NCBI GenBank assembly: GCA_963768885.1
Contig: CAVYJN010000012.1
Location: 1-64,000 of the forward strand
DNA length: 64,000 nt
DNA from: DASRIA01 sp963768885
GTDB lineage: Bacteria; Actinomycetota; Thermoleophilia; Solirubrobacterales; JBBDJG01
Reading direction: 5' to 3'
Shown: piece by piece, positions 8,122 through 17,500 of the stretch
Numbering within the stretch: position 1 is the stretch's first letter
Layout: each line of letters begins with the position of its first letter
The notes under the pieces: model-generated
The model's database searches: none
The model's input: the letters and a program-made list of their open reading frames with translations, nothing else
What the model was told of the DNA's origin: nothing
Made by a program: the position numbers and the translations under genes

Positions 8122-11100
8122 GTGACGCCCGCCGTCCTCACACACTTCTCGCCGCCTGTCCGCGACTGGTTCGAGCGCGCGTTCGGCGAGCCCACGCCGC
8201 CGCAGGTCGAGGGCTGGCCCCCGATCGCACGCGGCGACAGCACCCTGATCGCCGCCCCCACCGGCTCCGGCAAGACCCTGTCGGCCTTCCTGTGGGCGAT
8301 CGACCGGCTCATACAGGAGGGCCGCCCGGCCGCAAGCGGCCGGGCGGGTTCGGCGCAGGACGAGGCGGCCGCAAGCGGCCGGGCGGGTTCGGCGCAGGAC
8401 GAGGACGAGGCTCGCGGCACACGGGTCATCTACGTCTCGCCCCTGAAGGCGCTCGGATACGACATCGACCGCAACCTGCAGGTCCCGCTCACGGCGATCC
8501 CGGGCGCGGAGCGGATCCGCGTCGGGATCCGCACAGGAGACACGCCGCAGAAGGAGCGTGCGCAGCTGCTGCGGCGCCCGCCCGACATCCTGATCACGAC
8601 GCCCGAGTCGCTCTACCTGATGCTCACCTCCCGCGCGCGCGAGACGCTCGCCCACGCGGACTGCGTGATCCTCGACGAGATCCACGCGGTCGCCGCGAGC
8701 AAGCGAGGCTCGCACCTGACCCTCACGCTGGAGCGGCTCGAGGAGCTCGTGCGCGCAAGCGGCCGCGAGCGCCCGCTCCAGCGGATCGGGCTCTCCGCGA
8801 CGCAGCGCCCGATCGAGGAGATCGGCCGGTTCCTCGGCGGCATCGACCGCGCGACCAACGAGCCGCGGCCGGTCACGATCGTGGAGGCGGCCGCCGACAA
8901 GGCGCTCGACCTCCAGGTCGTCGTCCCCGTCGCGGACCTGCGCGACCCCGAGACCGATCCCGCCGCGGACACGGCCGACCCGGCGCTGGCGGTGCAGGGC
9001 GACTCGGCCTCGCGCCGCTCGATCTGGCCGAGCATCTACCCGCGCGTGCTCGAGCTGGTCGCGGAGCACAACTCGACGATCGTGTTCGTCAACAACAGGC
9101 GCCTTGCGGAGCGGCTCGCGCTGCGCCTCAACGACCTCGCCGAGGAGGAGGTCGCGCGCTCGCACCACGGCTCGCTGTCGCGCGAGGCGCGCACCGAGAT
9201 CGAGGAGGAGCTCAAGTCAGGGCGCCTCAAGTGCCTGGTCGCGACGAGCTCGCTCGAGCTCGGCATCGACATGGGCGCCGTCGACCTGGTCGTGCAGATC
9301 GAGTCGCCGAAGTCCGTCGCGCGCGGGCTCCAGCGCATCGGTCGCGCCGGCCACACCCTCTCCCAGGTCTCCAAGGGCCGGCTCTTCCCCAAGTTCCGCG
9401 CGGACCTGGTCGAGTGCGCCGTCGTCACCAAGCTGATGCGCGAGCGCGCGATCGAGGCGACCGCGATCCCACGGTCGCCGCTGGACGTGCTCGCCCAGCA
9501 GATCGTCGCGATGGTCGCGATCGAGGACTGGACCGTGGACGACGTGCACCGCGTCGTGACCGGCGCCTACCCGTACCGCGACCTGTCCGCGACCCAGCTC
9601 GAGAACGTGCTCGACATGCTCGACGGGCGCTACCCCTCCGACGAGTTCGCGGAGCTGCGGCCGCGGCTCGTGTGGGACCGGATCGAGGGGACGCTGCGCG
9701 CGCGCCGCGGCTCGCAGAAGCTCGCCGTCACGAATGCCGGGACGATCCCTGACCGCGGCCTCTACGGGGTCCATCTCCCGGACGGCCGCCGCGTCGGCGA
9801 GCTCGACGAGGAGATGGTCTACGAGGCGCGCACCGGCCAGGCGTTCCGGCTCGGCTCGACGACCTGGCGCATCGAGGAGATCACCCGCGACCGCGTGATC
9901 GTCACGCCCGCGCCGGAGATCCCGGGGGCGATCCCCTTCTGGCACGGCGACGGGATCGGCCGCACCTTCGAGCTCGGCGCGGCGGTCGGCGCGTTCCAGC
10001 GCGAGGTCGCCGAGCTGCCGGAGGAGCGCGCCCTGAAGATGCTGCGCGGCGGATACGACCTCGACGAGTACGCCGCCGACAACGTCTACCGCTACCTGAA
10101 CGAGCAGCGGGAGGCCACGCGCGCCGTGCCCTCGGACCGGACGATCGTGATCGAGCGCTTCCGGGACGAGATCGGCGACTGGCGCCTCTGCGTGCTGACT
10201 CCCTTCGGCGGCCGGGTGCACTCCGCGTGGGCGATGGCGATCTCCGCGCGCCTGCGCGCCGAGCGCGACCTCGACCCCGACGCGATCTGGTCGGACGACG
10301 GGGTGATCCTCCACCTCCCCGACGCCGACGAGCCGCCCCCTTCCGATCTCGCGATGATCGATCCCGAGGAGCTCGAGGACCTGATCACCTCGGAGCTCGG
10401 CAACACGGCGCTGTTCGGCTCGCGCTTCCGCGAGGCGGCCGCGCGCTCGCTGCTGATCCCGCGGCGCATGCCCGACCGCCGCACGCCGCTGTGGCAGCAG
10501 CGCCTCAAGGCGCAGGGCCTGCTCCAGGTGGCGCGACGCTTCGGCGAGTTCCCGGTGGTGCTCGAGACCTACCGAGAATGCCTGCGCGACTGGCTCGACC
10601 TGCCCGCGCTGAAGGGGTTGCTCGAGCGCCTCGAGCGGCGCGAGGTGGCGCTCGTCGAAGTCGAGACCCACACGGCCTCGCCGTTCGCCCAGAGCCTGCT
10701 GTTCGACTACATCGCCACCTACATGTACGAGGGCGACACGCCGCGCGCGGAGCAACGGGCCGCGGCGCTCGCGCTCGACCGCGACCTGCTGCGCGAGCTG
10801 CTCGGCGCCGAGGAGCTGCGCGAGCTGATCGATCCCGACGCGCTCGCGACGGTCGAGGAGGAGCTCCAGCGCCTGACGCCGACCCGCCACGCCGCGGACG
10901 CCGACCAGCTGCACGACCTGCTGCGCACGCTCGGCGACCTCTCCGACGACGAGCTCCAGGCGCGCGTGGTCCCCGGCGTCGACGCGCAAAGGCTGGCCGC
11001 GCGGCTCGTGAGCGAGCGGCGCGCCGTGAAGATCAGGGTGGCCGGGGAGCAGCGCTGGATCGACGCGGGCGACGCGGCGCTCTACCGCGACGCGCTCGGG

Positions 11101-12687
11101 GTCGTCCCGGCCGCCGGCCTGCCCGAGCGCTTCCTCGAGCCGGTCGACGGCCCGCTCGGGAAGCTGATGCGGCGCTACGCGCGCACGCACGGCCCGTTCA
11201 CCACCGGCGAGGTCGCGGAGCGCTACGGCATCGACGCCGGGCCGGTGACGGAGGCGCTGACCGCGCTCGAGCGCGCGGATGAGCTGGTGCGCGGGGAGAT
11301 CCGTCCCGCGTCCGATCCACGCGCGAGCCGCGAGCGCGAATGGTGCGACCCGGACGTCCTGCGGCGGCTGCGGCGCGCCAGCATCGCGGCGCTGCGGCGT
11401 GAGATCGAGCCGACCGACCAGGCGACGCTCGCGCGCTTCGCGGTCTCGTGGCACGGGATCGACCGCTACGCGCGAAGCGGGGCGAAGGCCGAGGGTGAGC
11501 GCATGCCGCTCGACGCCGCGCCCGATCGCCTGCGCGAGGTGCTGGCCCCGCTCCAGGGATTGGCGCTGACCCCCGAGACCTGGGAGCGCGACGTGCTTCC
11601 GCGCCGGCTCGGCAGCTACGACCGCACGTGGCTGGACCGCCTGTGCGCGGCGGGCGAGGTCGTGTGGACCGGCGCCGGGAGCGGCGCGGGGCGCGGCGGG
11701 CGGGTCGCGCTGTACTTCCGCGAGGACGCGCCGTTCCTCGGCCCGCCCCAGGAGCTGCCCGAGCACGGCCCGCGCGGCCGGGCACACGATGCGCTGCGCG
11801 GGCGCCTCGAGCAGGGCGCGGCCTTCTGGTCGGACCTGCTGGTCGACCTCGACGTCTCTCCCGTGGAGCTGCGCGACGCGCTGTGGGACCTGGTCTGGGC
11901 CGGCGAGGTGACCAACGACGCCTTCGCCCCGCTGCGCGCGCGGCGCCTCTCGCTCGCGCCGCCGGTGCAGCAGCGCGGCGCCCGCCGTCGCCGGTTCGGG
12001 GCGCGCCGCACGGGCGCACAGCCCCAGCTGCAGGGCCGCTGGAGCCTCGCGCGGCGCCTCTTCGAGCCACGCCCCACCGAGAAGGAGCGCGCCCAGGCCC
12101 GCGCCGAGCTGCTGCTCGAGCGCCACGGGCTGGTCGCGCGCGAGACCGTCGTGGGCGAGCGCATGCCGGGCGGGTTCGCGAGCGTGTATGCCGAGTTGGC
12201 CGCGCTCGAGACGCTCGGCGCGGCACGGCGCGGCTACTTCGTCGAGGGCCTCGGCGGGGCCCAGTTCGCGCTGTCGGCCGCGGTGGAGCGGCTGCGCACG
12301 TATCGCGACGGCTCCGGCGACGCCGTCGTCGTCGCGGCGCAGGACCCCGCGAACCTCTACGGCGCGGTGCTGCCCTGGCCGCGGCGCGCGGAGCAGGCGC
12401 GGCGCCCGGCACGCGTCCCGGGCGCCTACGTCGTGCTGCTCGACGGACGCGCGGTCCTCTATGTAGAGGCGGGTGGTCGCGGGCTCGTGTCGCTTGCGGA
12501 CCACCACGAGGAATGGCTCCCGGCGGCGCTCGACGCTCTTGCCGGGTTCGTGCGCTCGGGCGGGCCGCTGCGGCGTCTCGGGATCGAGCGCTGGGACGGG
12601 GAGCCGGTGCTCGGGTCGTCGGTCGAGGAGATGCTGGTGGAGCGGGGCTTTCGCTCGGGCCCGCGCCGCCTTACGCTGACCGCGTGA
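8122..12687 (+). CDS. lhr: Lhr-type ATP-dependent DNA helicase (SF2)
   Basis: This 1521-residue protein has the full length of Lhr. Helicase motifs appear in order: APTGSGKT (residues 45-52), LDEIHAV, LSATQRP, then the second RecA domain with ATSSLELGIDMG and QRIGRAGH. These are followed by the Lhr winged-helix/beta-barrel core and a long C-terminal extension. Lhr is a 3'-5' helicase linked to DNA repair. Between motifs I and Ia, residues about 71-96 are two copies of a 13-residue Ala/Gly/Ser/Gln/Asp segment encoded by a 39-bp tandem repeat, unlike the rest of the protein. GTG 8122 starts it, and the stop overlaps the next GTG (GTGA at 12684), so the DUF72 gene is coupled to it. Confidence 0.95.
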   Translation: MTPAVLTHFSPPVRDWFERAFGEPTPPQVEGWPPIARGDSTLIAAPTGSGKTLSAFLWAIDRLIQEGRPAASGRAGSAQDEAAASGRAGSAQDEDEARGTRVIYVSPLKALGYDIDRNLQVPLTAIPGAERIRVGIRTGDTPQKERAQLLRRPPDILITTPESLYLMLTSRARETLAHADCVILDEIHAVAASKRGSHLTLTLERLEELVRASGRERPLQRIGLSATQRPIEEIGRFLGGIDRATNEPRPVTIVEAAADKALDLQVVVPVADLRDPETDPAADTADPALAVQGDSASRRSIWPSIYPRVLELVAEHNSTIVFVNNRRLAERLALRLNDLAEEEVARSHHGSLSREARTEIEEELKSGRLKCLVATSSLELGIDMGAVDLVVQIESPKSVARGLQRIGRAGHTLSQVSKGRLFPKFRADLVECAVVTKLMRERAIEATAIPRSPLDVLAQQIVAMVAIEDWTVDDVHRVVTGAYPYRDLSATQLENVLDMLDGRYPSDEFAELRPRLVWDRIEGTLRARRGSQKLAVTNAGTIPDRGLYGVHLPDGRRVGELDEEMVYEARTGQAFRLGSTTWRIEEITRDRVIVTPAPEIPGAIPFWHGDGIGRTFELGAAVGAFQREVAELPEERALKMLRGGYDLDEYAADNVYRYLNEQREATRAVPSDRTIVIERFRDEIGDWRLCVLTPFGGRVHSAWAMAISARLRAERDLDPDAIWSDDGVILHLPDADEPPPSDLAMIDPEELEDLITSELGNTALFGSRFREAAARSLLIPRRMPDRRTPLWQQRLKAQGLLQVARRFGEFPVVLETYRECLRDWLDLPALKGLLERLERREVALVEVETHTASPFAQSLLFDYIATYMYEGDTPRAEQRAAALALDRDLLRELLGAEELRELIDPDALATVEEELQRLTPTRHAADADQLHDLLRTLGDLSDDELQARVVPGVDAQRLAARLVSERRAVKIRVAGEQRWIDAGDAALYRDALGVVPAAGLPERFLEPVDGPLGKLMRRYARTHGPFTTGEVAERYGIDAGPVTEALTALERADELVRGEIRPASDPRASREREWCDPDVLRRLRRASIAALRREIEPTDQATLARFAVSWHGIDRYARSGAKAEGERMPLDAAPDRLREVLAPLQGLALTPETWERDVLPRRLGSYDRTWLDRLCAAGEVVWTGAGSGAGRGGRVALYFREDAPFLGPPQELPEHGPRGRAHDALRGRLEQGAAFWSDLLVDLDVSPVELRDALWDLVWAGEVTNDAFAPLRARRLSLAPPVQQRGARRRRFGARRTGAQPQLQGRWSLARRLFEPRPTEKERAQARAELLLERHGLVARETVVGERMPGGFASVYAELAALETLGAARRGYFVEGLGGAQFALSAAVERLRTYRDGSGDAVVVAAQDPANLYGAVLPWPRRAEQARRPARVPGAYVVLLDGRAVLYVEAGGRGLVSLADHHEEWLPAALDALAGFVRSGGPLRRLGIERWDGEPVLGSSVEEMLVERGFRSGPRRLTLTA
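8328..8405 (+). repeat. 39-bp in-frame tandem repeat inside the helicase gene
   Basis: Two nearly identical 39-bp units (8328-8366 and 8367-8405) lie head to tail. Each begins with the palindromic GGCCGCAAGCGGCC. They encode two 13-residue copies beginning AASGRAGSAQDE. The in-frame length preserves the protein. Confidence 0.9.
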
Positions 12688-13595
12688 GCGGCGAGCCCGT
12701 CGGCAACATCTACTACGGGACGTCGAGCTGGACCGACCCGACGCTCCTGAAGTCCAAGTCCTTCTACCCGCCGGACGCGAGCAGGCCCGAGCAGCGGCTG
12801 CGCTTCTACGCCGAGCACTTCCCGCTGGTCGAGGTCGACGCCACGTTCTACGCGCTGCCCTCCGAGCGGAACGCCGCGCTGTGGGCCGAGCGCACCCCGG
12901 ACCACTTCGTCTTCAACGTGAAGGCCTACGGCCTGATGACCCAGCACGCCGTGGCGACGCGCTCGCTGCCGGAGCCGATCCGCGCGATGCTCCCCGAGCC
13001 GGCGGCATCGAAGGACCGCGTCTACGGGCGCGACCTTCCCGAGGATGCGCTCGACGCTGTCTGGGACATGTTCGGCGCCGCGCTGCGGCCGCTCGCCGAC
13101 GCCGGCAAGCTCGGCGCGATCCTCTACCAGTTCCCGCACTGGTTCGCCGCCAGCCGCGCGAACGTCGCCTACCTGCGCGACCTGGCCGAGCGCTCCCCGG
13201 CCCAGCCGGCGATCGAGTTCCGCGGAGCAGGGTGGATGAAGGAGGGCAGGCAGGAGCGCACCTTCGGCCTGCTGCGCGACATCGGCGCGACGTACGTGGT
13301 GGTCGACGAGCCGCAGGGGTTCAAGACGTCGGTGCCCCCGGTGGTCGCCGCCACGTCCCCGCAGCTCGCGGTGATCCGCTTCCACGGCCACAACGCGGAG
13401 ACGTGGGAGAAGCCGGGGCTGAGCGCCGCCGAGCGCTTCAAGTACCTCTACAGCGAGGAGGAGCTGCGCAAGTGGGTCGCGCCCGCGCGCGAGCTGGCCG
13501 CCGAGTCCGAGCAGCTGCACGTGCTGATGAACAACTGCTACGCGGACTACGGCGTGCGCAACGCGGGGCAGTTCGCGGAGCTGCTCGCGGGATAG
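12684..13595 (+). CDS. DUF72 (YecE-like) family protein
   Basis: This 303-residue protein starts with IYYGTSSWTDPTLL and contains EVDATFYALPS, HFVFNVKAYG, AIEFRG and FHGHNAE. These are the hallmark segments of the DUF72 TIM-barrel family. The biochemical role is unknown; structural kinship to endonuclease-IV-like and sugar-isomerase-like barrels has been noted for the family. GTG 12684 is chosen because it overlaps the helicase stop (GTGA) and gives the standard family N-terminus, whereas the longer open frame is a shadow of the helicase. Coupling to an Nei-Lhr pair hints at a DNA-repair link (inference). Confidence 0.88.
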   Translation: MSGEPVGNIYYGTSSWTDPTLLKSKSFYPPDASRPEQRLRFYAEHFPLVEVDATFYALPSERNAALWAERTPDHFVFNVKAYGLMTQHAVATRSLPEPIRAMLPEPAASKDRVYGRDLPEDALDAVWDMFGAALRPLADAGKLGAILYQFPHWFAASRANVAYLRDLAERSPAQPAIEFRGAGWMKEGRQERTFGLLRDIGATYVVVDEPQGFKTSVPPVVAATSPQLAVIRFHGHNAETWEKPGLSAAERFKYLYSEEELRKWVAPARELAAESEQLHVLMNNCYADYGVRNAGQFAELLAG

Positions 13596-13606
13596 TCAGC
13601 CGCCGG

Positions 13607-14461
13607 CTAGTCCTCCAGGGGCCTTCCGGTCGTGAGCGCGCGCACGAGCGTCTCGAGGTGCTCGGGCGACCGCGCCGCCACCATCCGGTAGCGCGCGTCG
13701 AGGTCGAGCGGCGCCTCGATCCCGCCGTGTCGCAGGAAGTCCACGAACGCGCCCGCCTCCCGCGCGATCAGCTGGGCGGCGGCGGCGTCGACCGAGCGGC
13801 AGACGTCCGTGGTCACCATCCCGTCGAACCGCCCGGCGGCCACGTAACAGAGCGTCACGGCGATCGTGCCGATCACGCGCAGGCGGAACACCTGTCCCGC
13901 GAGCTCCGCGGCGACGGGCGCGATCCACTCGGGCCGCGCCGACTCGAACCCGACGATCTCCAGCACGTCGCCGCCGATCTCGGTGTCGAGGACCTCGCCG
14001 TTGAGCGTCGCGCCCGCGTCGCGTCGCGCCGCGAACTCCTCGCCGGTGCCGAAGTCGTGGACGTAGCCGAACTCGACGTCCTCCATCGTGTCGCCGGATG
14101 CGACCGCGATGCTGAGCGCGTGCGTGGGGATCAGCCGCTTCGCGTTCAAGGACCCGTCGATCGGGTCGATCACCACGCGCACGCGGCTGGAGCCGTCCCC
14201 GTAAGTCACGGTGCCGCGTTCCTCGGAGATCGCCGTGAAGTCGTAGCCCTCCGCGTGCAGCGCCTCGAGCTCCGCGAACACAACGTCCTCGGCCCGGCTG
14301 TCGATCACGAGCGTGCGGTCGCCCCCGGCGCCCCGCGAGGTGCCGATCTCGCGATCGACCGTCGCCGGGTGCCTGCCGAACATCCCGCTCAGGCCCTCCG
14401 TCGCCCTGCGGCAGATCGCGATCCAGTCCGCTGTGAGCGCTTTTTCCGTATCCGCCGGCAC
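13607..14461 (-). CDS. Inositol monophosphatase / fructose-1,6-bisphosphatase family protein
   Basis: This 284-residue protein has the Li+-sensitive phosphatase signatures: ISEERG (the metal-binding EE) and DPIDGSLNAKR (DPIDG metal loop). The C-terminal VDAAAAQLIAREAG keeps the conserved Asp, but the usual preceding Trp is replaced (CRSVD). The N-terminus carries GAGGDRTLVIDSRAED, the GGD-x-T-x-x-x-D region also seen in archaeal-type FBPase/IMPase enzymes. It probably hydrolyses a sugar or inositol phosphate; the substrate is not determined. The start is GTG 14461, with TATAGT 8 nt upstream. Its 3' end is convergent with the DUF72 gene, 11 bp apart. Confidence 0.85.
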   Translation of the reverse strand: MPADTEKALTADWIAICRRATEGLSGMFGRHPATVDREIGTSRGAGGDRTLVIDSRAEDVVFAELEALHAEGYDFTAISEERGTVTYGDGSSRVRVVIDPIDGSLNAKRLIPTHALSIAVASGDTMEDVEFGYVHDFGTGEEFAARRDAGATLNGEVLDTEIGGDVLEIVGFESARPEWIAPVAAELAGQVFRLRVIGTIAVTLCYVAAGRFDGMVTTDVCRSVDAAAAQLIAREAGAFVDFLRHGGIEAPLDLDARYRMVAARSPEHLETLVRALTTGRPLED

Positions 14462-14469
14462 GGCGCCGG

Positions 14470-14475
14470 ACTATA
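14470..14475 (-). promoter_or_regulatory. Leaderless-type -10 TATAGT for the phosphatase gene
   Basis: On the minus strand TATAGT lies 8 nt upstream of GTG 14461. The same AT-rich patch contains TATAAA on the plus strand (14472-14477). Confidence 0.5.
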
Positions 14476-14484
14476 AAAGGCCGA

Positions 14485-14502
14485 TCGTGCGCGCGCGCAC
14501 GA
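14485..14502 (+). promoter_or_regulatory. 18-bp perfect palindrome between divergent genes
   Basis: TCGTGCGCG/CGCGCACGA is an uninterrupted palindrome in the 76-bp space between the phosphatase and UvrD-like genes, just downstream of TATAAA. It could be an operator or simply alternating CG; no regulator is identified. Confidence 0.3.
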
Positions 14503-14524
14503 GCGCGTCGCCGGAACCCGGGGC

Positions 14525-14530
14525 TACCAT
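14525..14530 (+). promoter_or_regulatory. Leaderless-type -10 TACCAT for the UvrD-like gene
   Basis: TACCAT lies 7 nt upstream of ATG 14538, without a Shine-Dalgarno. It supports this start over the longer upstream frame. Confidence 0.5.
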
Positions 14531-14537
14531 CCACCAG

Positions 14538-17500
14538 ATGGCCGAACGCTTGCTCGAAGGACTGAACGAGGCGCAGCGCGAGGCGGTCACCCACCCCGGG
14601 GGGCCCCTCCTCGTCCTCGCCGGGGCCGGGTCGGGAAAGACGCGCGTGATCACGCGCCGGATCGCGTGGCTCGCCGCGAACGGCGTGCCGCCCGAGCACG
14701 TCCTCGCCCTCACCTTCTCGGGCAAGGCCGCCGAGGAGATGCGCTCGCGCGCCGAGGAGCTGCTCGAGGACCCCTACGAGGAGCTCGTCTGCACGACGTT
14801 CCACTCCTTCTGCGTCCGCCTGCTCCAGGAGGAGGCGCTCGAGGGCGGCTTCGACCCCTTCTTCCACGCCGCCACGCCGGCGGACCGGCTCGCCCTGATG
14901 ATGGAGCGGCTCGACGACCTGGACGTGAGGCAGCACGACATGCGGGGCAACCCGGCGCCTTTCCTGGCGAAGGTGATCGAGCGGATCGACCGCCTCAAGG
15001 ACGAGATGGTTCCCGCGCGCGAGTACCTCGCGTGGGCGGAGTCGCTGGCCTCGAGCGAGGACGAGGCCGAGCGCGACTGCAGCCCCCGCGAGGCGGAGTT
15101 CGCGCGCCTGTATGCGGCCCACGACGTGCTGCTCGACGAGGCCGGCGCGATGGACTTCGGCGAGATGATCGTGCGCGCGATCCGCCTGCTCGAGGAGCGC
15201 CCGGCAGTGCGCCGCCGCGTTTCCGAGCGCTACCGCGCCGTGCTCGTGGACGAGTACCAGGACACCAACTACGCCCAGCAGGAGCTGCTGCGGCTGCTCG
15301 TCGCAGAGCACGGCAACGTCGTGGTGGTCGGCGACGACGACCAGTCGATCTATCGCTTCCGGGGCGCCTCGCGCAAGAACATCCTCGAGTTCCCCGGGAC
15401 CTTCCCGGGGGCGAAGACGATCCGCCTGGAGTCCAACTACCGCTCCAACCAGAAGATCCTCGAGGCCGCGCACGCGGTCGTCGAGCCCAACGAGCACCGC
15501 CTGCCCAAGAAGCTGCGCGCGGCCCGCAACCGCACCGCGCTCGGCCTCGACCCCGTCTCGTTCTGGCGCTGCGAGAACGAGCGCGCGCAGGCCCAGGCCG
15601 TCTCGAGCGAGATCGAGCGCCTGGTCGCCGACGGGGTCGACCCGGCGCAGACCGCGGTGCTCGTGCGGTCGGTGCGAAACGAGGGGCAGTTGATGGCGAC
15701 CGCGCTCGAGGAGCGGGGCATCCCGTATCGCCTGGTCGGGGGCGCCGGCTTCTTCGAGCGCTCCGAGGTGCGCGACCTGCTCGCGTGGCTGCGCCTGCTC
15801 GCCGACCCGCAGGACTCGCGCGCGGTCGTGCGGGCCCTGATGCGGCCGCCGGTCGAGCTCGGGCCGGTCGACCTCGCACGCTGCACGACGATCGCGCGCC
15901 GGCGCAAGACCGACATGGTGTCGGCGCTGCGCGCCGCGCTCGAGTCGCCCGACGTCCCGCCCGAGGCGCGCGGGCGGATCGAGAACTTCCTGAAGCTGCA
16001 CCGCAGCGCGTGCCGCGCCTTCGACGAGATGCGCCCCGACCTTTTCGTGCACCGCCTGATCGAGCGCATCGGCCTGCGCAAGCAGCACCTGTTCAACACC
16101 AGCTCCGAGTCGCTCGAGCGGCTCGTGAACATCGCGAAGTTCGCCGACCTCGCCGCCGACTGGGTGCGCCACCGCCCGGGCCGCACGTCGCGCGACTTCG
16201 CCGAGTACGTGAGCGCGGTGTCCGCCGCCGGCCTGCGCGAGGACGAGGCGGTGGTGCACGGCCACCCGAGCGCCGTCCAGGTCATGACGATGCACGGCGC
16301 GAAGGGCCTCGAGTTCGACTGCGTGTACGTGCTCGGCGTGCAGCAGAGCCGGATGCCCGGGCGCCGGCGCTCGGGTGAGCTCGTCCCGGACGCGCTCCTG
16401 AAGGAAGAGCTTCCGGAGACGAGCACCGAGGCGCACGTCGCGGAGATGCGCCGCCTGCTCTACGTGGCGATGACGCGCGCGCGCAAGCGGCTCGTGCTCT
16501 CGTGGCCGCGCGTGACCGGCTCCGGGGACCAGACCGAGCAGAAGCCCTCCCCCTTCTATGAAGAGGCCCGCGCGGCGACCGGCGCGGAGGAGGAGGAGCG
16601 GGGCGAGGAGCTGCTCGGCATCCACGAGGACCTCTACGCGGCCTTCCGCATGCTCCGCGACGAGGTGATGGGCGGGGTGCAGCAGGTCGGCGCCCGGATG
16701 GGCGAGATGCGCCTCGACGCGCACCTCGATGCCGCCGGCGCGATCGCGCGCTACATGGAGCTGTTGAAGCTCGCGTCGCTGATCGAACGCCACCCCCGCC
16801 CGGAGGAGCTGCCCGCCGCGATCGCCGAGATCAACTCGCTGATCACCCAGACCGCGAGCCCCGAGCAGCGCCAGCTCTACCAGGACTCGAACCTCGACGA
16901 GCTGCTGCTCGAGACCGAGCGCGAGAACCTTCGCCGGCGCAAGGTCGTGGACGAGCACTCCGACATCTCGCTCGAGGCCTACCTGCCGATCCGCGGCGGC
17001 GGCCTGATGCTCTCGGCGACCGACATCGACGTCTACCGGACCTGCCCGCTGCGCTACAAGTTCGCCCGCGTCTACAACATCCCGAAGGAGCAGACGCTGC
17101 CGCAGCGCTTCGGGATCCTCGTGCACCAGGTGCTGGAGCGCTACCACTCCCAGCTCGCCAACGAGGAGATCACCGCCGGCGTCGAGACGCTGCGCGAGCC
17201 CACGCCCGACAAGCTGATGATGCTGTTCGAGACCGGCTGGCGGCGGTCCGGCTTCGGCGACTCCAACGAGGAGCGCCAGCTCCACGAGAAGGCGGTCGCG
17301 GCCCTCGAGCGCTACCACGAGCGCTTCGCCGGCGAACACGGGTCGCCCGTGTGGTTCGAGCGCAGCTTCTCGTTCCGGATCGGCCCGCACCAGCTGCGCG
17401 GGCGCGTCGACCGGGTGGACCGCCACCCCGACGGCTCCTACGAGCTGATCGACTACAAGACCGGCCGCGCGCGCACGCCCTCGCAGCTGAAGGACGACAT

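Noticed and set aside
9217..12507. A 1096-codon minus-strand open frame opposite the Lhr-type helicase
   Set aside because: It is antisense shadow coding; the plus-strand protein is full-length and motif-complete.
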